Assembly: GCF_020379485.1 (NCBI RefSeq)
Contig: NC_063444.1
Coordinates: 568,652 to 632,651, forward strand
Length of the DNA: 64,000 nucleotides
Source of the DNA: Brassica napus
Lineage: Eukaryota > Streptophyta > Magnoliopsida > Brassicales > Brassicaceae
Reading direction: 5' to 3'
The notes beneath the pieces are model-generated. The model saw only the letters and a program-made list of their open reading frames with translations, had not been told where the DNA came from and ran no database searches. The translations under genes and the position numbers were made by a program. The stretch's first letter is position 1, and each line of letters begins with the position of its first letter. Positions 11,601-22,000 of this stretch are shown here, piece after piece.

Positions 11601-11604
11601 GCAT
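8603..11604 (-). CDS. CAD6: Cinnamyl alcohol dehydrogenase, CAD6 type (AT4G37970-like)
   Basis: Six minus-strand exons, 11604-11507, 11415-11302, 9973-9684, 9355-9132, 9058-8905 and 8811-8603, join in frame into 362 codons plus stop. The start [20 protein letters not shown] fits the family; the exon 1 and 2 borders fall at the same codons as in the CAD7/8-type gene. Catalytic zinc ligands are in CGLCHSDLH and GHEIVGE, structural cysteines in [15 protein letters not shown], cofactor loop [17 protein letters not shown], end [17 protein letters not shown]. It is an NADPH-dependent aldehyde/alcohol oxidoreductase of the plant CAD family; Arabidopsis CAD6 is the best match from memory of the family, and position beside the CAD7/8 gene supports this. 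Intron 2 is unusually long (9974-11301) and holds five short poly(A)-ended insertions. All residues expected for activity are present. Confidence 0.93.
10274..10290 (+). mobile_element. Micro-retroposition scar in CAD6 intron 2 (17 bp)
   Basis: The insert GTGTTCAAAAAAAAAA(A) lies between two copies of GAAATAAAATGATAGAA (10257-10273 and 10291-10307). The same GTGTTC(A)n form recurs in neighbouring scars. Confidence 0.8.
10419..10443 (-). mobile_element. Possible micro-retroposition scar in CAD6 intron 2
   Basis: AAAAAGAGTATA occurs on both sides of a short insert that on the minus strand reads GATAAAAAAAAAAAATAGAAG. The flanking repeat is imperfect (TAGCT against TAAGCT) and the A run is internal rather than terminal, so the boundaries are approximate. 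Confidence 0.45.
10524..10540 (+). mobile_element. Micro-retroposition scar in CAD6 intron 2 (17 bp)
   Basis: The insert GTAGTGTTTCAAAAAAA lies between two copies of AAGTAATGGTGGT (10511-10523 and 10541-10553). Confidence 0.8.
10918..10950 (-). mobile_element. Micro-retroposition scar in CAD6 intron 2 (33 bp)
   Basis: On the minus strand the insert reads TTAATGAAATTTGTTTGTTT then GCCGG and an A run, flanked by the 16-bp repeat TAAATTTTACCTATAT (10902-10917 and 10951-10966). The TTAATGAAA..A(n) form resembles the 3' ends of the larger retroposons at 59-63 kb, so it may be a severely 5'-truncated copy. Confidence 0.8.
11243..11254 (-). mobile_element. Micro-retroposition scar in CAD6 intron 2 (12 bp)
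   Basis: The minus-strand insert GTTTCAAAAAAA is flanked by TATAAAGAAATATG and TATAAAGAAATACG (11229-11242, 11255-11268), one mismatch. Confidence 0.7.
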
Positions 11605-11663
11605 CTCTCACTCTTGTTTCTCTCTAATTTCGAGCAATTACGGGACCAAATAACCAACGTATC

Positions 11664-11676
11664 TTTATAATATATA
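11664..11676 (-). promoter_or_regulatory. Candidate TATA box of the CAD6-type gene
   Basis: TATATTATAAAGA on the minus strand lies about 65 bases before the ATG at 11604. Position and composition suit a TATA element; nothing else in the leader competes with it. Confidence 0.45.
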
Positions 11677-12301
11677 GGAATGAATAGGATCTAAACGTTG
11701 TCGTTTGTTTTGAGAACTATTGCGTTGACTTTTAGTATGACACATACCAAACCATAGCATGTACTAAATTTTAATAAAATTCTACATGAGTCATTCATTT
11801 TTTTTTTTTACTTTTCGTACATGTATTTCTTCCCACATATTTAATAATATAAAATACTATATTTACATATATTATCATGATGATTAGTGTTGACTTGTTG
11901 TACTATTTATCTATTAAAAGGTCGCATATAAAGTGTTACTGGACAGACAAGCATAGTTATTCGATTTCGAAACTTATCACCACTACAAGAAAACGTCTCA
12001 TATATAGCATGAGAAAAAACATTATTACAAGATAACGCAACATTATGGCGAAACGCTGTATTTTCTTCCGCAATTTTTTCTTAGACAGTTTAGATAGCGT
12101 TTTTCTGTATGCAATGTTAAAATATTAGTTTGATAGCGTTTATTACGTTATGCAATTATATAACTTATAATAGCGGATAATAATTGCTATAATAACATTA
12201 TTAAAAAATTTTAAAAAAATTTATATATAAAAATTGTTTACAAAATAAATATTTTTCAAAATATTTTAATATCAAAATTGTTTACAAAATAAGCAAACAT
12301 A

Positions 12302-12499
12302 AAAAAAAAAACCAAAATTTTATTTGATATCGAAACTAAGCCTGAGGAGTTTCTTATTTCTCTTGGCTTTGCACTTCCAATTCCTTCAACGGTTCCATCA
12401 CCACTTTCACAAGAATCTAAACCTAAAGTTCTATCTCCTAGAGTTGCTTTACAAGCATCTAAACTTAAAGTTCTATCTCCTAGCGCTGCTCCAAACTAA
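12302..12499 (+). pseudogene. Captured exon-like fragment in the CACTA element
   Basis: An open plus-strand frame reads KPEEFLISLGFALPIPSTVP and runs on to KVLSPSAAPN and a TAA stop. The Pro/Ser-rich composition and balanced codons suggest host coding origin. I do not recognise the parent gene. The frame contains a perfect-length 42-bp (14-codon) in-frame duplication at 12409-12450 and 12451-12492. Confidence 0.5.
12409..12492 (+). repeat. Two-copy 42-bp in-frame tandem repeat
   Basis: Two 42-bp units begin ACAAGAATCTAAACCTAAAG and ACAAGCATCTAAACTTAAAG and both continue through TTCTATCTCCTAG. The peptide repeat is QESKPKVLSPRVAL / QASKLKVLSPSAAP. Confidence 0.9.
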
Positions 12500-13837
12500 A
12501 CTACGACCATGCTGCTCGCATCTCCACCGCAGTGTCAATTCCCAAGTCAGTTTGCAAGCTAGTGCCTAGCTTTCGTCACGGTTGTTTCCTGCAAGATACA
12601 TAATTGGAGATTCTAAATACAGCAACTAACAATCTTATTGTGTTGTCACTCGCTACACAAGCAATAAAAAGAAAATATAACAAACAAAACAATCGCTTCT
12701 TGCCTTGCTTTGGGATATGCCATCAGAACAGCTAAAGTCAGACTCCTTCAACACTCTTCTTGAAATCATCTCGATCCTGAAGAAAAGACATAAACAAATA
12801 TCAAAGTAGAAAACAACTCAAAGATAAAAATACTAGACAAAGGTACTAACGAAATTGAGAAAAGTGAAAAGGGGTCTATACTTACTTGTTTTTGAAGCGT
12901 TGCCAACTTTTTGGCGATGCTGCAGCAATAGGAATATTGTTCTGCCCACTCCAGAAGAACCCACACCACGACCCTTCATAAAAGCACCTGCAAATTTCAC
13001 AAAGAGACATTTTTTACACACAGTACAATTGGGAGAAGAAGAAGCATCCATGAATAACACTTGTTACCAATGAGGATGATGACAAGCATCCCACCAACTA
13101 TAGTATGTACTTGTAACCGCTTTGTATCTGCTTTCAAATCAACCAAGAAACATGCAATGTTGAGTACAATTCTTCATAAAGGAGTGATCTTTAGTTCTAA
13201 ACACAGCAGGTCAGTCAAACCCAAATCTCTTACAGATCTCAGAGATCAATATCTACAACTAACAAATCTTCATTTGATTGATGGTAATAGTTAGAGAATG
13301 AAAACAAAACACTATAACACTAATTAGACAACCCATAGAGCTTATATGATACATAACCACAAAATGAGTATTCATTTAGACACAAGAAAGTCTCGAAGAT
13401 CAACATAACTATTTGAAATCGACTAGCTACTAGATAAAATGAGATCTAGAAGAAGAAAGGATACAGTGATGGCAATTCCTCGTCTTCAAGGATCATAACA
13501 TTGAGCTGCAAGCAAGTTCTCGACCGTCGACATTGCCTCTGCAACAAAATACAATAAACAACATTTTTCAAAACTCAACAACAACAAAGATAACATATAT
13601 AATATCAAACGGTTTTTAAATCTAACTCAAATAGAAGACAAGCTACTTATCTGAGATGGAGGCGTCCTCTGCACACCCTCTTCATCTTTGTTCTGTCAAC
13701 GCCATCGTTGTCCTGCCATCGTCCTCTCACGCCTTGAAAGCTGATGACAACTCGGAATAAACAGAAGAACTCTAACAGGCTGAAAACATAGGACAAAACA
13801 TATCAGATAACATTACAATATGGAAACTTTAGATCTG

Positions 13838-14050
13838 CTAATGAACTCGGAGTGAGAGGACGAAGTCGCGTGGGGAGTATTGGCCGGAGACCGGGAGGTT
13901 TCCTTCGACGGCGGCGCGTTCTAGGGTTTCGTCGACTATGGATGTTGTTCGGTTATAGACAGATATTTGGAAGCCTTTCTCGGCGATGTTCAAGGCGAGG
14001 TTCTGGCCCATTACGGCAAGACCGGCGAGGCTGATTCTGGATAGAGTGGC
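13838..14050 (-). pseudogene. Captured 6-phosphogluconate dehydrogenase N-terminal fragment
   Basis: The minus strand encodes ATLSRISLAGLAVMGQNLAL, then NIAEKGFQISVYNRTTS, IVDETLERAAVEGNLPVSGQ and YSPRDFVLSL, after which it diverges (RVH, stop). This is the NADP-binding N-terminus of cytosolic/plastid 6-phosphogluconate dehydrogenase, including the GLAVMGQNLALN dinucleotide loop and NRTTS cofactor phosphate site. The initiator Met codon is absent (GCC precedes ACTCTATCC), and about 85% of the enzyme is missing, so it is not functional. It lies wholly inside the CACTA element; transduplication from a PGD1/PGD3-type gene is the simplest account. Confidence 0.88.
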
Positions 14051-14566
14051 GGAGAAGAGAGCGTAGAGAGAAGTGAAATTCGGGTTATAGTACGAATCCT
14101 TTGGATTTTCAATTGATTTGAGAAAAAGAAAAGGAGAGATGGTGAGATGGTGAGATTAGGGTTTTGTATTGAGAGAAGGAGAAATAGAACGATGAAGAGT
14201 TTAATCTTAGTCGCTTGGAACTCTGAAAGATAACATGAATATGTAGAGAGAAGAGACTCCAGGGAAGATAATAGATCTGAAACAAGAGAGATAAAAATTT
14301 GAGAGTGAATCTGGAAAGTTTGGGAGGGAGAGTAAAATAATTTTAACTAAGTTTTAGCCGGGAAATGAAAAAAATCCGCTTATATTAAACACAGCGTTTC
14401 AGTGATACTTATGCTATCTAAAACAAAGTTTTTAGAATCCGAAAATACAAAGATAGCATGGGTATTTTGAAACGCTATCTTAAACTGAATGTTGTATCAA
14501 TTATAGCATTCAGATGCAAAACACTATCTTCTTATGCTATTTTTACCCACTTCCCTTGTAGTGCAC

Positions 14567-14954
14567 TAACCATGAGCAATTTTATGTGAGCCATGATAAT
14601 GTACAATATGCATAACCTATGAATTCCAAGCTTACCGTCGCAATATCAAGACCTATTAAACCGGTCATGAAAATACCAAATCTAGTCGATGTGTGTAGTT
14701 CTAGTTTGACACAAAGTCAACAAACCATGCCACAAGCCCTAAGTGTTGCTCTTACATGTCTCATTTCCAAGATTTATGTATACTATTACAGGAAAATATT
14801 TTTGCATCATTAGATTCAATATGAATATAATAGAATTCACTGTCACTGGGAAGTGGGCTCGCAAGTGTGTATTATAGGACTTTTCTGTTGTGTGCTCTCA
14901 ACTAGTTCTTACATTGATCAGGCCAAGAAAAGAAGATAAGAGGTGTTGTCATAG
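14567..14954. other. Spacer between CACTA element and satellite
   Basis: No gene or repeat recognised. The spacer is normal AT-rich intergenic sequence and marks the last unique DNA before the tandem array. Confidence 0.6.
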
Positions 14955-16092
14955 TAAAACTTAATTGATAGCGATTTTTAGTGCATATTTATATATACTA
15001 TATCAATGTAATATTTCTGAGAAAATTTTAAAAAATATAACAATATTGTTCTAATGCATAGCTGTATCATAAAATAACATATGATGCTGGTTAGAGAGGT
15101 TTTAAAGTTTTGTTGTCTCTGTTTCTCTAGAATAGCGATTTTATTGTGGTTTGTCCCTTGATTTAAGAAGTATATAAAGTTTTACAAAATTAATTGATAA
15201 AAAATATAAAGATGCCTACGTACCATGAAAGATAGTTTAGAATACATTAAACAAATGTAGAGTGTGGTTAAAAAATTTAAAACTACACTAAAAATTATAG
15301 GCTTCACTATGTTAACCATTAACCAAAAAACTGAATATTTTGTACGGTGTTAACACATAGATTTTGAGAAAAATTCAAAAAACATGACAATATTATTTTA
15401 ATTCATAGTTGTATCATGAACTAACATATGATTATGGTCAGAGAAGTTTGGAACCTTTTTTGTCTCTGTTTCTCTAGAATAGCGATTTTATTATGGTCTG
15501 TCTACTGATTTATGAAACATATGAAGTTTTAATAAATTAATTGATAAAAAATAGAACAATGCCCATGTACCTTCAAAGATAGTTTACAATACACTAGTAC
15601 AAATGATGTGGTTAGAAATTTTAAAACAACACGAAAGATTATAGGCTTCAGTATATTAACCATTAACCGAAAAACTGAATATTTTGTAAGGTTAACAAAT
15701 AGATTTTGAGAAAAATTCAAAAAACATGATAATATTAGTTTAATGCATATTTGTATCATGAACTAACATATGATTATGGTCAGAGAGGGTTGGAACCTTT
15801 TTTGTCACCGTTTCTCTCGAATATCGATTTTATTATGGTTTGTCTACTGATTTATGGAACATATGAAGTTTTAATAAATTAATTGATAAAAAAATTAAAC
15901 AATTCCCATGTACCATCAAAGATAGTTTACAATACATTAATACAAATGTATAATGTGTATAGAAATTTTAAAACAACACTAAAGATTATTGACTTCAGTA
16001 TATTAACCACTAACCGAAAAACTGAATATTTTGTATGGGATTAACACATAGATTTTAAGAAAAATTCAAAAACATGACAATATTATTTTAAA
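14955..16092 (-). repeat. Inverted segment of the satellite array
   Basis: Here the monomers run the other way: GCATAGCTGTATCATAAA, ATTAATTGATAAAAAATA and GATTATAGGCTTCA are reverse complements of the plus-oriented landmarks. Spacing of ATTGATAAAAAAT at about 15191, 15539 and 15881 keeps the same ~345-bp period, so about three monomers are inverted. Polarity switches at about 16092, where ...ACAATATTATTTTAA is followed after 45 bases by TTAAAATAATATTGTC.... Confidence 0.92.
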
Positions 16093-19000
16093 CCTCTCTG
16101 AACATAATCATATGTTAGCTCATGATACAAATATGCATTAAAATAATATTGTCATGTTTTTTGAATTTTTTCTGAAAATCTATGTGTTAACCCCAACAAA
16201 ATATTCAGTTTTTCTGTTAAAGGTTAACATACTGAAGCCTATAATCTTTAGTGTTGTTTTAAAATTTCTAACCACACTCTAAATTTTTATTAATGTATTC
16301 TTTACTATGTTTCATGGTACGTAGGCATCGTTATATTTTTTATCAAATAATTTAATAAAACTTCATAGGCTACCTAAATCAAGGGACAAACCACAATAAA
16401 ATTGCTATTCTAGAGAAACAGAGACAACAAAGATTCCAAACTTCTATGACGATCATCATATGTTATTTCATGATAAAATATGCATTAAAACAATATTTTC
16501 ATTTTTTTGAATTTTTCTCAAAATCTATGTGTTAACCCCTATAAAATATTCAGTTTCTCGGTAAATGATTAATATACTAAAGCCTATAATCTTTAGTGTT
16601 GTTTTAAAATTTCTAACCACATTCCACATTTGTATTAATGTATTCTAAACTCCTTTACACGGTACATGAGCATCGTTCTATTATTTTTATCAATTAATTT
16701 ATTAAAACTCCATATGTTCCTTAAAGCAAGGAACAAACCACAATAAATCGCAATTCTAGAGAAATAGAGACAACAAAGGTTTCAAACCTCTATGACAATC
16801 ATCATATGTTAGTTCATGATACAACTATGCATTAAAAAAATATTGTTATATTTTTTGAATATTTCTCAAAATATATGTGTACCCAACAAAATATTCAGTT
16901 TTTGGGTAAACGGTTAATATACTGAAGCCTATAATCTTTAGTGTTATTTTAAAATTTCTAACCACATTATACATTTGCATTATTGTACTCTAAACTATCT
17001 TTGATGGTACATGGGCATTTTTCTATTTTTTATCAATTAATTTTGTAAAACTTCATATGCTTCATAAATCAGTGGAAAAACCACAATAAAATCGTTATTC
17101 TATAGAAACAAAGACAACAAAAGTTCCAAACCTCTCTGACCATAATCATATGTTAGTTCATGATACATTAATCCCTACAAAATATTATGTTTTTCGGTAA
17201 ATGGTTAATATATTGAAGCCTATAATCTTTAGTGTTATTTTAAAAGTTCTAAACACATTATAAATTTCTTTTAATAGATTCTAAATTATATTTCATTGTA
17301 CATGGGCATCATTCTATTTTTTATCAATTAGTTTAGTAAAACTTCATATGATCCCTAAATCAGTTGACAAACCACAATAAAATCGCTATTCTAAAGATAC
17401 GTTGACAACAAAGGTTCCAAACCACTCTGACCATCTTCATATATTAGTTCATGATACAACTATGCATTAAAACAATACTTTCATCTTATTTGAATTTTTC
17501 TCAAAATCTATGTGTTAACCCCAACAAAATATTCAGTTTTTCTGTTAAAGATTAACATACTGAAACCTATAATCTTTAGTGTTGTTTTAAAATTTCTAAC
17601 CACACTCTAAATTTGTATTAATGTATTCTTTACTATGTTTCATGATATGTGGGCATCGTTATATTTTTTATCAATTAATTTAATAAAACTTCATAGGCTT
17701 CCTAAATCAAGGGACAAACCACAATAAAATCGTTATTCTAGAGAAACAGAGAAAACAAAGATTACAAACCTCTCTGACGATCATCATATGTTATTTCATG
17801 ATAAAAATATGCATTAAAACAATATTTTCATTTTTTTGAATTTTTCTCAAAATCTATGTCTTAACCCCTATAAAATATTCAGTTTTTCGGTAAATGGTTA
17901 ATATACTAAAGCCTATAATCTTTAGTGTTGTTTTAAAAATTTTAACCACATTCCATATTTGTATTAATGTATTCTAAACTCCCTTCCATGGTACATGAGC
18001 ATCGTTCTATTATTTTTATCAATTAATTTATTAAAACTTCATACGTTCCTTAAATCAAGGAACAAACCACAATAAATCGCAATTCTAGAGAAATAGAGAC
18101 AACAAAGGTTCCAAACCTCTATGACAATCATAATATGTTAGTTCATGATACAACTATGCATTAAAAAAATATTTTTATATTTTTTTAATATTTTTCAAAA
18201 TCTATGTATTAACCCCTACAGAATATTCAGTTTTTGGGTAAATGGTTAATATACTGAAGCCTATAATCTTTAGTGTTGTTTTAAAATTTCTAACCACATT
18301 ATACATTTGCATTATTGTACTCTAAACTATCTTTGATGGTACATGGGCATTTTTCTATTTTTTATCAATTAATTTAGTAAAACTTCATATGCTCCATAAA
18401 TCAGTGAAAAAACCACAATAAAATCGCTATTCTAAAGAAACGAAGACAAAAAAGGTTCCAAACCTCTCTGACCATAATCATATGTTAGTTCATGATACAA
18501 CTATGCATTAAAAAAATATTGTAACATTTTTTTATTTTTCTCAAAATCTATGTATTAATCCCTACAAAATATTCTGTTTTTCGGTAAATGGTTAATATAC
18601 TGAAGCCAATAATCTTTAGTATTATTTTAAAAGTTATAACCACATTCTAATTTTTTTTAATAGATTCTAAATTATCTTTCATTGTACATGGGCATCATTC
18701 TATTTTTTATCAATTAATTTAATAAAACTTCATATGATCCCTAAATCAGTTGACAAACCACAATAAAATCGCTATTCTAAAGATACGTTGACAACAAAGG
18801 TTCCAAACCACTCTGATCATCTTCATATATTAGTTCATGATACAACTATATATTAAAACAATACTTTCATCTTATTTTAATTTTTCTCAAAATCTATGTG
18901 CTAACCCCCTACAAAATATTCAGTTTTTCGGTAAACGATTACTATACTGAAGCCTATAATCTTTAATGTTGTTTTAAAATTTCTAACCACACTCTATATT

Positions 19001-22000
19001 TGTATTAATGTATTCTAAACTATCTTTCATTGTACATTGGCATCGTTATATTTTTTTATCAATTAATTTAGTAAAACTTCATATTCTCCCTAAATCAAGA
19101 GACAAACCACAATAAAATGGTTATTCTAGAGAAACAGAGACAATAAAGATTCCAAACATCTCTGACCATAATAATATTTTAGTTCATCATTAAAAAAATA
19201 TTGTCACATTTTTTGAATTTTCTCAAAATTTATGTGTTAACCCTTATAAAATATTCAGTTTTTCGGTAAACGGTTAATATAGTGAAGCCTATAATTTTTA
19301 GTGTCTTTTTTAAATTTCTAACCACAATATACATTTGTATTAATGTATTGTAAACTATATTTGATGGTACATGGAAATTTTTCTATTTTTTATCAATTAA
19401 TTTATCAAAAGTTCATATGCTCCCTAAATCAAGGGACAAACCACAATAAATCGCTATTCTAGAGAAACAGAGATAATAAAGGTTTCAAACCTCTCTTACC
19501 ATCATCATATGTTAGTTCATGATACAACTATGCATTAAAATAATATTGTCATGTTTTATGATTTTTTTCTCAAAATCAACGTATTAACTCCTACAAAATA
19601 TTCTGTTTTTTCGGTTAATTGTTAACATATTAAAGCCTATAATCTTTGGTGTTGTTTTAAAATTTTTAACCACACTCTACATTTGTATTATTGTATTCTA
19701 AACTATCTTTCATGGTACCAGAGCATCGTTATATTTTTTATCCATTAATTTAGTAAGACTTCATATGCTCCCTAAATCAAGGGACAAACCACAATAAAAT
19801 CGTTATTCTAGAGAAACAGAGACAATAAATGTTCCAAACCTTTCTGACCATCATAATATGTTAGTTCATCATAGAATATGCATTACAACAATATTTTGAT
19901 ACATTTTGAATTTTTCTCAAAATCTATGTGTTATCATTGAGTTTTTCGCTAAACGGTTAATATACTGAACCCTATAATCTTTAATGTTGTTCTAAATTTT
20001 CTAACCAAATTCCACATTTGTATTAATATATTATAAACTCTCTTACATGGTACATGAGCATCGTTCTATTATTTTTATCAATTAATTTATTAAAACTTTA
20101 TCTGCTCTCTAAATCAAAGGACAAACTACAATAAAATCGTTATTCTATAGAAACGAAGACAAAAAAGGTTCCAAACCTCTCTGACCATAATCATATGTTA
20201 TTTCATGATGCAACTATGCATTAAAAAAATATTGTAACATTTTTTTATTTTTCTCAAAATCTATGTATTAATCCCTACAAAATATTCAGTTTTTCGGTAA
20301 ATGACTAATATACTGAAGCCTATAATCTTTAGTGTTATTTTAAAAATTCTAACCACATTCTAAATTTGTATTAATAGATTCTAAATTATCTTTCATTGTA
20401 CATGGGCATCATTCTATTTTTTATCAATTAATTTAGTAAAACTTCATATGATCCCTAAATCAGTTGACAAACCACAATAAAATCGCTATTCTAAAGATAT
20501 GTTGACAACAAAGGTTCCAAACCACTCTGACCATCTTCATAAATTAGTTCATGATACAACTATGCATTAAAACAATACTTTCATCTTATTTGAATTTTTC
20601 TCAAAATTTATGTGCTAACCCCTACAAAATATTCAGTTTTTGGGTAAACGATTAATGTAGTGAAGCCTATAATCTTTAGTATTGTTTTAAAATTTCTAAC
20701 CACAATATACATTTGTATTAATGTATTGTAAACTATATTTGATGGTACATGAGCATTGTTCTATTTTTTATCAATTAATTTATCAAAACTTCATATGCCC
20801 CCTAATCAAGGGACAAACCACAATAAAATCGCTATTCTAGAGAAACAGAGATAATAAAGGTTCCAAATCTCTCTGATCATCATCATATGTTAGTTCATGA
20901 TACAACTATGCATCAAAATAATATTGTCATGTTTTTTGATTTTTTTCTCATTCCACATTTGTATTAATATATTATAAACTCCCTTACATGGTACATGAGC
21001 ATCGTTCTATTATTTTTATCAATTAATTTATTAAAATTTCATCTGCTCCCTAAATCAAAAGACAAACCACAATAAAATCGCAATTCTAGAGAAATGGAGA
21101 CAACAAAGGTTTCAAACCTCTATGACTATCATCATATGTTAGTTAATGATACAACTATGCATTAAAAAAATATTGTTATATTTTTTGAATTTTCTCAAAA
21201 TTTATGTGTTAATCCCTACAAAATATTCAGTTTTTCGGTAAATGGTTAATATACCGAAGCCTATAATTTTTAGTGTTGTTTTAAAATTTCTCACCACATT
21301 TTACATTTGAATTAATGTATTCTAAGCTCTTTGATAGAACACGGGCATTGTTCTATTTTTTATCAATTAATTTAATAAAACTTCATATGCTCCATAAATC
21401 AGAGGATAAACCCCAATAAAATCGTTATTCTAGAGAAACGGAGACAAAAAAAGTTTCAAACCTCTCAGACCATAATCATATGTTAGTTCATGATACAACT
21501 ATGCCATAAAACAATATTGTAACATTTTTTGATTTTTTCTCTCAAAATCTATGTATTAACTAACCCCTACAAAATATTATGTTTTTCGCTAAATGGTTAA
21601 TATATATAAGCCTATAATCATTAGTGTTATTTTAAAAGTCCTAACCACATTCTAAATTTTATTAATAGATTCTAAATTTTATTTTATGGCACATGGACAT
21701 CATTCTATTTTTTTTTATCAATGAATTCAGTAAAACTTCATATGATCCCAAAATCAGCTGACAAACCACAATAAAATCGCTATTCTAAAGATACGTTGAC
21801 AACAAAGGTTCCAAACCACTCTGAACATCTTCATATATTACTTCATGATACAAATATGCATTAAAACAATACTTTCATATTTTTTAATTTTTTCTCAAAA
21901 TCTATGTGTAACCCCTACAAAATATTTAGTTTTTCGGCAAACGATTAATATACTGAAGCCTATAATCTTTAGTGTTGTTTTAAAATTTCTAACCACATTC

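Larger units (their letters stand above)
11981..14563. mobile_element. Complete non-autonomous CACTA (En/Spm) transposon carrying gene fragments
   Basis: The 2,583-bp element begins CACTACAAGAAAA and ends CTTGTAGTG, and is flanked by the 3-bp duplication CAC (11978-11980, 14564-14566), as expected for CACTA elements. Both subterminal zones carry repeated GATAGCGTTT / TATAGCAT motifs in both orientations (12000-12190 and 14370-14540), the usual transposase-binding layout. There is no transposase. Instead the middle holds sequence with codon-like composition: a plus-strand frame at 12302-12499, a piece with intron-like borders near 12900-13060, and a 6-phosphogluconate dehydrogenase fragment at 13838-14050. 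Confidence 0.93.

Noticed and set aside
12766..13060. Minus-strand frames within the CACTA cargo (GRGVGSSGVG and ADTKRLQVHTIVGGMLVIIL pieces) as a named membrane protein
   Set aside because: Intron-like borders and a hydrophobic stretch are visible but I could not recognise a family, so no product is claimed.
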